Assembly (NCBI GenBank): GCA_029882995.1
Contig: JAOUJV010000011.1
Coordinates: forward strand, 1 to 38,922
Length of the DNA stretch: 38,922 nt
Source of the DNA: Gammaproteobacteria bacterium
GTDB lineage: Bacteria > Pseudomonadota > Gammaproteobacteria > DAOVJZ01
Direction of reading: 5' to 3'
Positions 1 to 10,130 of the stretch are shown here, piece by piece. How positions within the stretch are numbered: position 1 is the first letter of the stretch; every line of letters starts with the position of its first letter. Under the pieces are notes generated by a model. It worked only from the letters and a program-made list of their open reading frames with translations. It was not told where the DNA came from and did no database searches. The position numbers and the translations under genes were made by a program.

Positions 1-1078
1 GAATTACAACGGGGACAACCCTGTCACCATTCTTGTCACCGGAGCGCTCCTGTCTGGCACGCGCTGATCCCTCAACAACCGGCCCTACAATTTCGAGGTG
101 TGACGGGTTAAAGGCCAGTGCAAGATGCACCCGACCGCCTGGTGTCTGAATATTGGATGAAAAACCCATGTGATACTTCACATCACCGGAACGACTGCCG
201 TTATTATTGTTCTTGCCTTCAAACTCAAGAAACAATTCAGAAGGCACTTTACCCATAATGTTGACCAGTACATTCAGGCGGCCACGGTGCGCCATCCCCA
301 AAACGACTTCTTTCACGCCCTGATGACCACAGCGCAAAATGATTTCATCCAGCATTGGGATCAGGCTTTCAGCCCCTTCCAGTGAAAACCGCTTTTGTCC
401 GACGTAACGGGTATGCAAATATTTTTCCAGCCCTTCGGCTGCGGTTACGCGATTCAGTAATCGCTTCTTTTCTTCAGCGGAATATTTCGGTATGCCGCAG
501 GTTCTTTCCAGTTGTTCCTGCAACCAGCGTTTTTCTTCCGTATCAATGATGTGCATATACTCGGCACCTACATTGCCACAGTAGGTGCGCTCCAAAACAT
601 TCAGAATTTCCTTCAGTGGTGCACGCTTAACACCGGAAAGAGAACCTGCGCTAAAAATATTTTCCAGATCGGATTCATTCAAGCCATGATGTTCAAGGTG
701 CATATCCGGCACATCCGGTAACTCACGCCGACCTAACGGATCAAAATTGGCGCGCTGATGACCTCGAAAACGATATGCATTGATAAGTTGTAAAACACGA
801 ATCTGTTTGTCTTCACTGGACAGTGTGCCTGAGTGACAGGGTTTTCTTTGTCGTGACAACTGACGGAAGGATTCACGAATTTCTGAATGGGGTGTATCGA
901 CAGCATAGCCATTCACACGCGGTAAGCTGTCAAAATAATTTCTCCAGCCGGTATCGACTGAAGCCGGATCATGCAAATAATCCTCGTAGAGTTGTTCAAG
1001 ATAAACTGCATTGCCACCCATCAAGCATGAGCTGGCCCATTTTTCCTGTATGGATTTTTTATGCTGTTTTTCTCCCAT
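1..1078 (-). CDS. sucA: 2-oxoglutarate dehydrogenase E1 component, N-terminal part (truncated by window start)
   Basis: Reverse-strand translation from ATG at 1078 is open to base 1: MGEKQHKKSIQEKWASSCLMGGNAVYLEQLYEDYLHDPASVDTGW... to GMAHRGRLNVLVNIMGKVPSELFLEFEG and GGRVHLALAFNPSHLEIVGPVVEGSARARQERSGD, characteristic SucA motifs. Not in the ORF track because it runs off the window. Confidence 0.96.
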   Translation of the reverse strand, partial: MGEKQHKKSIQEKWASSCLMGGNAVYLEQLYEDYLHDPASVDTGWRNYFDSLPRVNGYAVDTPHSEIRESFRQLSRQRKPCHSGTLSSEDKQIRVLQLINAYRFRGHQRANFDPLGRRELPDVPDMHLEHHGLNESDLENIFSAGSLSGVKRAPLKEILNVLERTYCGNVGAEYMHIIDTEEKRWLQEQLERTCGIPKYSAEEKKRLLNRVTAAEGLEKYLHTRYVGQKRFSLEGAESLIPMLDEIILRCGHQGVKEVVLGMAHRGRLNVLVNIMGKVPSELFLEFEGKNNNNGSRSGDVKYHMGFSSNIQTPGGRVHLALAFNPSHLEIVGPVVEGSARARQERSGDKNGDRVVPVVI

Positions 1079-1515
1079 GTCTCCGATCCCGGCTTCCTTT
1101 GGCTCAATCTAGCCTCTATACGGAGTAGGTCGGCCAAATTAGAAAATTCTGCAGAATTTCTTTCAATTTCGGGGGATTAGCATACAAAATGCAGGCTGAT
1201 TCCCTTGCCGGGAACCGGAAACAGGCGAGTCGGTAGATTTAGGGTGTTATTCAGGCCGTTTTTCACATTAGTTTGGCCTGTTCATTGACCAAATGCCGGA
1301 TCATGTCCGGCTTCAGGTCGACACCATTGTCCAGCTCAGGGTTAATGGAAAAACCCGTTTCGGATGCTATTGAACAGAATTATGCCCCTGATTCGTGACT
1401 ATCAGGGTCACTGGCCAGCATGTGTTCAACGGCACCTGTCATCGCTGGACTGTCTTTACGCCTCGATTGTTAATTAAGGATATAATAACGGCGCAACGTC
1501 TTTGGCTATAAGAGA

Positions 1516-1728
1516 ATGAGCAGTATGGAAAACCGTGTAATTGAACTGGAAACCCGCCTTTCGTTTCAGGAAGACACAATCCACCAGCTGAACGAGGTGA
1601 TCACGCGTCAACAGAATCAAATCGATTTGTTACAGGAACAGGTTGATGACCTTAAAAAACGGGTTCAGACAGTACAGACTTCAAACATAAAAGACGAATC
1701 AGAAGAAACACCACCACCGCATTATTAG
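1516..1728 (+). CDS. slyX: SlyX family protein
   Basis: Short coiled-coil protein, MENRVIELETRLSFQEDTIHQLNEVITRQQNQIDLLQEQVDDLKKRV, with PPPHY C-terminus typical of SlyX. Confidence 0.9.
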   Translation: MSSMENRVIELETRLSFQEDTIHQLNEVITRQQNQIDLLQEQVDDLKKRVQTVQTSNIKDESEETPPPHY

Positions 1729-1764
1729 AAATTCAGATAACCACGGTAACTATTGAAATCATGG

Positions 1765-2325
1765 TTAATCATGATAATAAAAATAGTCCCATTCACTGCC
1801 AGTCATTTTCCGCAAAGCTGACATTAATTCATCTGATGGCACTGCCTCATTTGGAAAAACATTATTTACCTCAATAAAAAAACTGGCCACACCGGCTGAA
1901 TGACGCCAGTTCAGATCTTGTGCTTTCCCGGTAAATCCACATTCAGGACATGACAACTGAACATCCTTTTCCTTTTGCCATTGCGCTACCACATCTGTTT
2001 TAGAGGAAATTTCCTTGCGACAAGAGGAACAACGCGGGTTGTTAGTGTGTTTTGATGTTATCAGAAGCGGGCCATTTTCTGGTTGAAGAAAACGAATATA
2101 ACAAAATGGTTTATCTTCTTCTGTTGGTGCCAATTCCACACTTGGTGAACAACCCAGAAAAATAATTAATTGCAGAAAATCATCTCCCGCAAGATAACTG
2201 TTTGCCTCCTTATCCAGCGGTGCATCAATAAACCTTAACTGGTGTAATGCGTGTTGCAATGCCTTTGCATCCGGCAATTCATGACAATCTGGTGGATGCA
2301 GGATGAGGCTTTTATTCTTTATCAT
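1765..2325 (-). CDS. Hypothetical protein with a CxxC...CxxC zinc-ribbon-like motif
   Basis: 186-aa ORF with CSSCRKEISSKTDV...LSCPECGF; stop side abuts the sco1-like gene upstream. Confidence 0.7.
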   Translation of the reverse strand: MIKNKSLILHPPDCHELPDAKALQHALHQLRFIDAPLDKEANSYLAGDDFLQLIIFLGCSPSVELAPTEEDKPFCYIRFLQPENGPLLITSKHTNNPRCSSCRKEISSKTDVVAQWQKEKDVQLSCPECGFTGKAQDLNWRHSAGVASFFIEVNNVFPNEAVPSDELMSALRKMTGSEWDYFYYHD

Positions 2326-3059
2326 TTGGGTGGTGCAATTCTGGCCAACGTCTGAACAAGGTTATCCGCTTCTATTGGCGGTGAAAAACTGGCAAAAAGC
2401 TCGCCTTTGGGTGATATCAATAAAACCGAACCGGAATGTTTTATTTCCAGCATGGGTTTTTTCATACCGGCATGATTACTGTGATCCATTTGGCTCATAT
2501 CATGATCATTGGCCATGGGTTCTGACATATGAAACAAACCCAGATCTTTTGTCAGGTCAGATATATTGTCCATCGGGCCGGTAAGACCGATGAAATCCCT
2601 GTTAAACGATCCTGTAAACTGATTCAGTTTTTCCGGTGTATCGTTTTCCGGATCAATGGTTAATAAAACAAAACTAATATCCTTCATGCCCAGTCTTTCG
2701 AACTGCTGTGCCGCCAGTTTGAATGCAGTCATGGTCGGCGGGCAAATATCCGGACAACTGGTGTAACCGGCAAACAGTAATGTCCATTTCCCCTGCAAGT
2801 TTTGTTCGGTAAATTTGTTCCGGTTATGGTCTGTTAATAAAAATGGCAGAATCGGTTTGGGTGGTGACAGGATCGTGGCATGCTGGAAATTATCAACACC
2901 GGCAGGTTGTGTCCCGCCGGTAAACAGCTTCATGGTCAAGACCAGCATCACGCCAACAAAACCAATAAGAATAAAAGGGAAATACAGCTTGAACTTCTGT
3001 GATGACATTTTAATACCGCCTGAAAATTTCTGTTTTGTTATCAATAGGGCCAGTGACAC
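2322..3059 (-). CDS. SCO1/SenC family copper chaperone-like protein (start may be the internal MSSQKFKLYF Met)
   Basis: FAGYTSCPDICPPTMTAF CxxxC motif, thioredoxin-like fold, conserved IKHSGSVLLISP histidine, N-terminal TM segment. Confidence 0.92.
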   Translation of the reverse strand: MSLALLITKQKFSGGIKMSSQKFKLYFPFILIGFVGVMLVLTMKLFTGGTQPAGVDNFQHATILSPPKPILPFLLTDHNRNKFTEQNLQGKWTLLFAGYTSCPDICPPTMTAFKLAAQQFERLGMKDISFVLLTIDPENDTPEKLNQFTGSFNRDFIGLTGPMDNISDLTKDLGLFHMSEPMANDHDMSQMDHSNHAGMKKPMLEIKHSGSVLLISPKGELFASFSPPIEADNLVQTLARIAPPK

Positions 3060-3082
3060 TGACCCTATTATACTATGCAGAT

Positions 3083-5680
3083 TTACGCGGCGGCGGCGTT
3101 TTTATCGCCTTTCTTGAAAATAATATTGTCACCTTCAACATCAACACGAATCGTCTGACCCGGCTCAAAGGTGCCGGACAGTATTTCCTGTGCCAACGGG
3201 TTTTCGATTAACTGCTGGATTGCGCGCTTCAATGGACGTGCACCATAGACCGGGTCAAAACCGGCTTCACTGATTTTATCCAGCGCTGCTTCTGATAATG
3301 TCAGTCCCATATCACGTTCCTTGAGACGGTTACGCAGGAAACCAACCTGTATATCCGCAATAGCATGGATTTGTTCCCTGCCCAACGGATGGAACACAAC
3401 AGATTCATCAACACGGTTAATGAATTCCGGACGGAAATGCTGACCCACTACTTCCATGACCGCACTTTTCATTTGATCATAATTTTCTTCACCTGCCAGT
3501 GTCTGAATCATTTCAGATCCCAGATTTGAAGTCATCACAATCACGGTATTACGAAAATCAACGGTACGTCCCTGACCATCAGTCAGGCGACCGTCATCGA
3601 GTACTTGCAATAAAACATTAAACACATCGGTATGTGCCTTTTCGATTTCATCCAGCAGGATCACGGAATAAGGTTTGCGACGTACAGTTTCGGTCAAATA
3701 ACCACCTTCTTCATAACCCACATAACCGGGTGGTGCGCCAATTAAGCGTGCCACTGAATGTTTTTCCATAAATTCGGACATGTCGATACGCACCATGGCT
3801 TCTTCGGTATCAAACATGAATGAGGCCAATGCCTTGCACAGTTCGGTTTTACCTACACCGGTAGGACCAAGAAACAGGAACGAACCATTCGGGCGATTCG
3901 GGTCGGAAAGACCGGCACGTGAGCGACGAATTGCATCACTCACTGCGCGCACGGCCTCATCCTGACCGACAACACGTGTATGCAGTGCCTCTTCCATGCG
4001 TAACAATTTGTCGCGCTCCCCTTCCAGCATTTTGGAAACCGGGATACCGGTCCATTTGGATACGACTTCCGCAATTTCTTCATCTGTCACCTTGTTGCGT
4101 AACAGTTTCTTTTCATGCATTTCGGCCTGCGCTGCCATATCGAGTTCTTTTTCGAGCTCCGGAATACGACCATATTGCAGTTCAGACATGCGTGCCAGAT
4201 CTCCGGCGCGACGTGCTGTTTCCATATCCAGACGTGCACGCTCCAGTTCTTCCTTGATGTGTTGTGTACCTTGCAAGGAAGCCTTCTCAGCCTTCCAGAC
4301 TTCATCCAGATCAGAATATTCCTTTTCCAGATGACTGACTTCATCATCAAGAACAGCCAAACGCTTTTTGGATGCTTCGTCTGACTCTTTCTTTAACGCC
4401 TCACGTTCAATCTTCAACTGAATCAAACGGCGATCCAGTTTATCCATGTCTTCCGGCTTGGAATCGATCTCGATACGTAAACGGCTGGCTGCCTCATCCA
4501 CCAGGTCAATCGCCTTGTCCGGCAGATTACGATCAGTAATATAACGATGCGATAACATGGCCGCAGCGACAATCGCCGGATCGGTCACATCAACACCGTG
4601 ATGCACTTCGTATTTTTCTTTCAGTCCACGCAGAATGGCAATGGTATCTTCAACGGAAGGTTCATCAACCAATACTTTCTGGAATCGACGCTCCAGTGCA
4701 GCATCCTTTTCAATAAACTTGCGATATTCATCCAGTGTGGTCGCGCCGACACAATGCAGTTCTCCACGAGCCAGTGCCGGCTTTAACATATTGCCGGCAT
4801 CCATAGCACCTTCGGCCTTACCAGCACCAACCATGGTATGCAGTTCATCAATAAATAAAATTATCTGTCCTTCCTGTTTGGCCAGATCATTCAGTACTGC
4901 CTTTAATCTTTCTTCAAACTCACCACGGAATTTGGCACCAGCAATCAGCGCACCGAGATCAAGTGATAACAGGCGTTTGTTTTTTAATCCTTCCGGTACT
5001 TCACCATTAATAATGCGTTGCGCCAGCCCTTCAACAATCGCGGTTTTACCGACACCGGGCTCACCAATCAACACCGGGTTATTTTTTGTGCGACGTTGCA
5101 ATACCTGAATGGTGCGACGAATTTCATCATCACGCCCAATCACGGGATCGAGTTTGCCCTGCTCGGCACGTTCGGTTAAATCAATAGTGTATTTATCGAG
5201 CGCCTGACGCATGTCTTCGGCATTCGGATCTTCCACACGCTGGCCTCCGCGCATCTCTTCGATCGCCTTTTCAATCAGGCTTTTGCTGGCACCGCTTTTG
5301 CGCAACAGCTCACCGACCTGACATTTATCATCGACCACAGCCAGTACAAACAACTCACTGGAGATATATTGATCCTTACGCTGTTGTGCCAGTTTGTCGG
5401 TCATATTGAGTAACCGACCCATATCACTGGAAAGGTGTATATCACCTGCTGCACCACTGACCGATGGCAAGTGATCGAGTGCATCACCCAGCTGGGAACG
5501 CAGGCTATTAATATTTACATCGGATTTCACCAGTAACTGGCGTGTTGTACCGCCTTCCTGATCCAGTAAGGCGGTCATCAGGTGTACCGGTTCTATAAAT
5601 TGATTATCACGTCCAACCGCCAGACTCTGGGCATCGGCAATGGCCATCTGGAACTTACTGGTCAGTCTATCCATTCTCAT
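3083..5680 (-). CDS. clpB: ATP-dependent chaperone ClpB
   Basis: 865 aa; two AAA+ modules ([33 protein letters not shown]), ClpB middle coiled coil, N-terminal Clp_N repeats. Confidence 0.98.
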   Translation of the reverse strand: MRMDRLTSKFQMAIADAQSLAVGRDNQFIEPVHLMTALLDQEGGTTRQLLVKSDVNINSLRSQLGDALDHLPSVSGAAGDIHLSSDMGRLLNMTDKLAQQRKDQYISSELFVLAVVDDKCQVGELLRKSGASKSLIEKAIEEMRGGQRVEDPNAEDMRQALDKYTIDLTERAEQGKLDPVIGRDDEIRRTIQVLQRRTKNNPVLIGEPGVGKTAIVEGLAQRIINGEVPEGLKNKRLLSLDLGALIAGAKFRGEFEERLKAVLNDLAKQEGQIILFIDELHTMVGAGKAEGAMDAGNMLKPALARGELHCVGATTLDEYRKFIEKDAALERRFQKVLVDEPSVEDTIAILRGLKEKYEVHHGVDVTDPAIVAAAMLSHRYITDRNLPDKAIDLVDEAASRLRIEIDSKPEDMDKLDRRLIQLKIEREALKKESDEASKKRLAVLDDEVSHLEKEYSDLDEVWKAEKASLQGTQHIKEELERARLDMETARRAGDLARMSELQYGRIPELEKELDMAAQAEMHEKKLLRNKVTDEEIAEVVSKWTGIPVSKMLEGERDKLLRMEEALHTRVVGQDEAVRAVSDAIRRSRAGLSDPNRPNGSFLFLGPTGVGKTELCKALASFMFDTEEAMVRIDMSEFMEKHSVARLIGAPPGYVGYEEGGYLTETVRRKPYSVILLDEIEKAHTDVFNVLLQVLDDGRLTDGQGRTVDFRNTVIVMTSNLGSEMIQTLAGEENYDQMKSAVMEVVGQHFRPEFINRVDESVVFHPLGREQIHAIADIQVGFLRNRLKERDMGLTLSEAALDKISEAGFDPVYGARPLKRAIQQLIENPLAQEILSGTFEPGQTIRVDVEGDNIIFKKGDKNAAAA

Positions 5681-5819
5681 AAGTCGTTATCCCCTTGAGG
5701 AAATTTTTATACATTACCCATAAGATAGGGGCAGATTGGCATGTTTCAAACATTTTCTGCTCTCATTGCACTTCTCCGTCAGGGAAAATTCAGAGATCAG
5801 ACGAGCAAATAGCCTTTAT

Positions 5820-6515
5820 TCAAGGCCTTACCTTCCGATCAATGATTTCAGCCAGTTTTTCAAGACAGCGATCAATATCCGAGCTATCACAGTGCATTAC
5901 CGGGAAAGTCTGGATAAATGCATGACTGCGCTTGTATACAGCGGGCAATACATGCCCCATCCCGGCAATACCTGAAATATGAAACGGAAAAACAGGTACA
6001 CCGGCGAGGGCTGATAATCGCACAGCACCTGCCTTGGGTTTTCTTGGTGGATCAGTCGGCAGGTGCAATTTGCCATGTGGAAAAATTACAATCACCTCCC
6101 CGGCTTTCAGGTGGTTCAGTGCTTCACGAAAGGCAATCTCGGGGCGAGAATCACGATCAACCGGAATACATTGGGTAATACGAAAAAACCAGCGCAATCC
6201 AAAACGTTCATATTCTTCACGTGCCACCATAAAGCGCAAGGGGCGTTTCACACACGCACCTATTAGTAGTGGATCGAGGCCGGAGATATGATTTGCAACA
6301 ATAATGGCGCCGCCTGTTTCCGGTAACTGGATTGGCTCATGGTTAAGTCGATGGTATTTGTAACAAAGCAAACGATTCAATCCATCCAGCCGATTTACCC
6401 ATTTGCCACCCCAGTCGGTTTGATTGGCCTGTTCACAGGCAAGGCGCAATTTGTGGAGCAGGAACCACAGGATTAAAACAAGGAAAAACAGGAATAAATA
6501 GATTTCCATTTTCAA
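5820..6515 (-). CDS. 1-acyl-sn-glycerol-3-phosphate acyltransferase-like (PlsC family)
   Basis: NHISGLDPLL (NHxxxxD) and IFPHGKLHLP-type acyltransferase motifs with N-terminal TM. Confidence 0.88.
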   Translation of the reverse strand: MKMEIYLFLFFLVLILWFLLHKLRLACEQANQTDWGGKWVNRLDGLNRLLCYKYHRLNHEPIQLPETGGAIIVANHISGLDPLLIGACVKRPLRFMVAREEYERFGLRWFFRITQCIPVDRDSRPEIAFREALNHLKAGEVIVIFPHGKLHLPTDPPRKPKAGAVRLSALAGVPVFPFHISGIAGMGHVLPAVYKRSHAFIQTFPVMHCDSSDIDRCLEKLAEIIDRKVRP

Positions 6516-6519
6516 TGAT

Positions 6520-7023
6520 TTATTTTTTATAAACCTTGCGTCTGAACAGATCCTTTTTACGACTTACCAGACGATCAAGAAACAATAAACCATCCAGATG
6601 ATCAATTTCATGCTGTACTGCACGGGCTTCATAACCTTCACACTCAAATTCCCTTTTAATACCATGCTCATCTAATGCTTCCAGCTTTATTTTTTCAGCA
6701 CGCATAACATTACCGGTATAATCCGGCACTGACATACATCCCTCACGCCCTATCTTGTAGCCTTCCCATTCTGTGATTTCCGGATTAACAAGAATCATGC
6801 AACCATTGTGTTTTATTTTTGGTTTGCCAGATACATCAACAATCACAATACGTTCAAAACGTGCAACCTGTGGGGCTGCAATCCCGACACCACCCGGCCC
6901 TGCCCGCATGGCTTCCTCAAGATCGGTAATAAAAGAGCGTAATACATCATCAAATACCACTACTTCATTTGATATTTGTTTCAAACGCTCATCCGGATAT
7001 TTCAGAATCTCAAGCAACGGCAT
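6520..7023 (-). CDS. def: Peptide deformylase
   Basis: GVGIAAPQV, EGCMSVPDY and QHEIDHLDGLLFLDR motifs. Confidence 0.97.
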   Translation of the reverse strand: MPLLEILKYPDERLKQISNEVVVFDDVLRSFITDLEEAMRAGPGGVGIAAPQVARFERIVIVDVSGKPKIKHNGCMILVNPEITEWEGYKIGREGCMSVPDYTGNVMRAEKIKLEALDEHGIKREFECEGYEARAVQHEIDHLDGLLFLDRLVSRKKDLFRRKVYKK

Positions 7024-7034
7024 GACAAGAACGC

Positions 7035-7556
7035 TTACCCAATCAGGGTTTCAATTTCTTCAACATCAACATCAATACCTTCGGTGCGCAAGGCTTCCAG
7101 TGCTGTTCGCAAGGCTTCTATACCATCCTCGGCCAACCCTTCCATATACATAATATAAATTGGCTTATCTTCGGTACCACCGACATCCGATTCCAGATCC
7201 AGAATATTCATTCCTGATTCAGATAACACACCGGTTACCTGTGCCACAATCCCGGCACGATCAGCGCCAAAAACGGTTACCCGTACGTTCGGTTCTACAT
7301 GCTGATGTAACCTGCCTTCAATTGAATCAATGTGCACATGTAACTCCAGTTTTTCCGCTACCGGTTTTACAATTTTTTCCAGATCAGTCTCCGTACCATC
7401 CAGACTCGTCATCATCATCATGGTGAAATTACCACCCAGTCGCATCATTGATGTTTCACCCAGATGACAACCCCCCTTGTACAATGCGTTAGTCACCTGC
7501 GCCACAATACCGGATTGATCATTTCCAATGAGATTGAGCATGAACCAGTTACTCAT
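7035..7556 (-). CDS. gcvR: Glycine cleavage system transcriptional repressor-like, tandem ACT domain protein
   Basis: Two ACT-like modules (NLIGNDQSGIVAQVTNALYKGGCHLGETSMMRLGGNF; VTVFGADRAGIVAQVTGVLSESGMNILDLESDVGG). Confidence 0.8.
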   Translation of the reverse strand: MSNWFMLNLIGNDQSGIVAQVTNALYKGGCHLGETSMMRLGGNFTMMMMTSLDGTETDLEKIVKPVAEKLELHVHIDSIEGRLHQHVEPNVRVTVFGADRAGIVAQVTGVLSESGMNILDLESDVGGTEDKPIYIMYMEGLAEDGIEALRTALEALRTEGIDVDVEEIETLIG

Positions 7557-7772
7557 GACAGATTCCTCTTTTACGGGGTTATTTGAATACTAATCTTGAG
7601 GGGTATCGGGGAATAAATCAAATCTTGCCCTGTAACTCCATTTTGACAGGATATACAAGACAGAATTTCCCGAGTTTGATATCAGAGTATGATATGTATT
7701 ACTCCTTCCTCCTGAATGGAGGAAGGTTAGGCGGGAGTATAAGAGCGATCAAAACCTGCCCGAGAATTACAT

Positions 7773-8387
7773 CTACCGCCTTAACTGTCGTACATTATTT
7801 TGTGCAATGTATTTCAGATTTTTTACTGAACGATATTCATTTTTACCGGAAAGGAAAGCCCGTATTTCCTCTCTTGTTACGGTATCTACAATATCCCATA
7901 ACGGTTGTTTGACGCCTTGTAAATTTTTTATCGCCTCAAGTACTTTTAAATCCCATGTCTCGGCGTAATTGTCAACGTCTGATGGTAATAATGTTTTCCT
8001 GCAATCAATACATCCACAGTTAATATCTATTGGATAGGGAATATTAAATAACCCGTATTCATCTGTAATTTCTTCATCTGGCAGAATATCCCTGATAGCA
8101 ACTTCGAATCCATAACCGGTACTCATGGAATTACATTCACACCGGTGGTTAACATATTTTGCGTGGTCCCAACTGACAATGCGTATCCCACGTTCATCAA
8201 TATAGGAAAATTTTTCAACAATCTCACGGTATGCCTTATCCAGCTTCCTGAATTTATATTTCGATATTTCTATCTCAAGGTTATCTTTGACATACACAAT
8301 AGTTCCTTTTGGAATGATTGCTGTTGCAAAAACACCATAACCGATTTCATCACTTACATATCTGAGTTCAGTATCAGGATGTATCAC
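7773..8387 (-). CDS. SET domain-containing protein (putative lysine methyltransferase); start revised to GTG at 8387 from track start 8441
   Basis: GYGVFA (GxG), YVNHRCECNS (NHxCxxN-like), ILPDEEITDEYG (EEI-x-DEY) and post-SET-like NCGCIDC. GTG at 8387 is preceded by AGGGGGA; the longer ORF start sits inside a terminator hairpin. Confidence 0.85.
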   Translation of the reverse strand: MIHPDTELRYVSDEIGYGVFATAIIPKGTIVYVKDNLEIEISKYKFRKLDKAYREIVEKFSYIDERGIRIVSWDHAKYVNHRCECNSMSTGYGFEVAIRDILPDEEITDEYGLFNIPYPIDINCGCIDCRKTLLPSDVDNYAETWDLKVLEAIKNLQGVKQPLWDIVDTVTREEIRAFLSGKNEYRSVKNLKYIAQNNVRQLRR

Positions 8388-8421
8388 GCTTCCCCCTATT
8401 TTGTAATTATTAATTAACAAA

Positions 8422-8448
8422 AAAGGCCGTGAGTTATTCACGGCCTTT
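8422..8448 (-). terminator. Rho-independent terminator downstream of the 72-aa secreted protein gene
   Basis: AAAGGCCGTGA-gttat-TCACGGCCTTT, 11-bp arms, loop 5; minus-strand reading continues into TTTTTTGTT. Confidence 0.85.
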
Positions 8449-8476
8449 AAATTATAGAATGATGGCTATATGCCTG

Positions 8477-8695
8477 TCATTCCGATTTTTCCTCACCTCC
8501 GGCTGCCGGCGCTTCCATGTTTGCCGCAACACACTCAGTCACATAATCAGCCAGATCCTGACCTTTCAGGCCAATATCGGTGCCCGTCTGTCTGCAATCA
8601 GACTCAATACTGGCATTGTCTGAAGCATCACCTTCTGCCATTAATGAAAATGGTGATAAAAACAACACTGCTGCCAATAGTAAAATTCGTTTCAT
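8477..8695 (-). CDS. Small predicted secreted protein, two Cys in mature part
   Basis: MKRILLLAAVLFLSPFSLMAEG signal peptide-like N-terminus; mature part acidic with 2 Cys; followed by a terminator. Confidence 0.8.
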   Translation of the reverse strand: MKRILLLAAVLFLSPFSLMAEGDASDNASIESDCRQTGTDIGLKGQDLADYVTECVAANMEAPAAGGEEKSE

Positions 8696-8946
8696 TTAGG
8701 TTTTCTCCATCTAAAAAAGTATTTAAATAACCTCTAAAAAAAGGCTATTGCCGGATGATTAGATACGATATTTTTTATTTATCACATCAATATTTTTCAA
8801 TCGTCACTATGAAAATTAATGATTTGCATAATATTTACACGATTCATTTATTCGATTGTAACAATCGATTTTTTTACTAATGAGAATGGGAAATTTTATG
8901 CTAAAAATTACCTGAAATATTGTCTTGATCGAGGAAGTTTAGATTT

Positions 8947-9126
8947 ATGACTGATGACACTGATGACATGCTGGATGATCTGGAGCCAGAAGAGGAAGAA
9001 CTGGATATTAACGAGCCTGTTTCTGATAAACACAATACGAAACGCAATATCCGCCGACTGCTTGAACAGAGAATGGAAGAAAAGAGACTGAAACAGGAAA
9101 TAGAAGATGACTATGCAGATAATTAA
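8947..9126 (+). CDS. Small acidic/charged protein resembling the PA3496 family
   Basis: Below the length cut of the ORF track: MTDDTDDMLDDLEPEEEELDINEPVSDKHNTKRNIRRLLEQRMEEKRLKQEIEDDYADN*, acidic N-terminus then RNIRRLLEQRMEEKRLKQEIEDD as in PA3496-like proteins. Confidence 0.75.
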   Translation: MTDDTDDMLDDLEPEEEELDINEPVSDKHNTKRNIRRLLEQRMEEKRLKQEIEDDYADN

Positions 9127-9135
9127 TCTGCGTAT

Positions 9136-9975
9136 TTATATTTTAAAGTAGGACAGCAGATTATTAATGGTTTTGCCCTTTTCTTCATTTTCCGGAAACA
9201 CAGCATAGGCAACGCGCTCTATTACAGGAGAATCTTTAACAATAAAGAGTTTCTTCTTTTTGACATGTTCGGCCACCATTGATTCAGGCATGTAGGCACT
9301 GCCACCACACTTCAACAGCAAATCCAGAGCAATACGCCCAAGACCAACATGCGTGGTCGATGATGTCATGTCCGGAAATAATCGCGCATGTGAAACAGAG
9401 AATGAAGTACCCCAGTCAACCATAATATAATCACTCTGCATGGCATCATTGACTGATGCCCCCTTGAGGTTGGTTACCAATACTAATGGGACACGGGCAA
9501 TCTCAATGACACTATGCTCCCAGGACAGGGGAATATCAAAAACAAAGGCCAGATCAAGTGACCCTTCCGATAAACGCCGCTGTATACTTTCAAAATCCAG
9601 CACTTCAACCCTTAGCATCATATCCCTGTGCTGTTGATAGGTGTGGTTCAACCAGTCCTGGAGAATAATATCCCACAGACTCTGCATACCTGCGATCGAT
9701 AACAGCATTGAGACATCCTCACCAACCGCAATTTCCTGTCTGGCTCGATTCCATGTCATCAATACATTCTCGGCATAGCGCAACAGACGCTGACCGGCAT
9801 GTGTAAGCTGAATATCATTACGTGAACGTGTGAATACCGGCACACCCACCGCCTCTTCCAGCAAACGAATTCGTGCACTCACTGTGGACTGTGTGACAAA
9901 AAGATTCTCTGCCGCCTTGCCGAAGTGGTGAGTCCTGTTCACTTCCAGAAATGTACGTAAAACTTCAGTATCCAT
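9136..9975 (-). CDS. LysR-family transcriptional regulator
   Basis: MDTEVLRTFLEVNRTHHFGKAAENLFVTQSTVSARIRLLEEAVGVPVFTRSRNDIQLTHAGQRLL, classic LysR wHTH followed by substrate-binding domain. Confidence 0.95.
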   Translation of the reverse strand: MDTEVLRTFLEVNRTHHFGKAAENLFVTQSTVSARIRLLEEAVGVPVFTRSRNDIQLTHAGQRLLRYAENVLMTWNRARQEIAVGEDVSMLLSIAGMQSLWDIILQDWLNHTYQQHRDMMLRVEVLDFESIQRRLSEGSLDLAFVFDIPLSWEHSVIEIARVPLVLVTNLKGASVNDAMQSDYIMVDWGTSFSVSHARLFPDMTSSTTHVGLGRIALDLLLKCGGSAYMPESMVAEHVKKKKLFIVKDSPVIERVAYAVFPENEEKGKTINNLLSYFKI

Positions 9976-10130
9976 GCAAACACCCTGCTATATGCAGTTC
10001 CGTTCATCAAGGCTCATAAGATAGGGGGGAAACGAGGGGGAAATCAACAGAAATTTTCGTGCTTTACTGTACATGCATCCATATTACGGGGTATAAACAT
10101 ACTTGTTTGAAAATCCGTAAAACCGGTACC

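Noticed and set aside
170-1128. Plus-strand ORFs at the window start
   Set aside because: Antisense to the well-supported minus-strand sucA reading frame.
3780-5108. Plus-strand ORFs (61-157 aa) opposite clpB
   Set aside because: Antisense to a clear full-length clpB frame; low-complexity Ser/Arg-rich translations with no domain signal.
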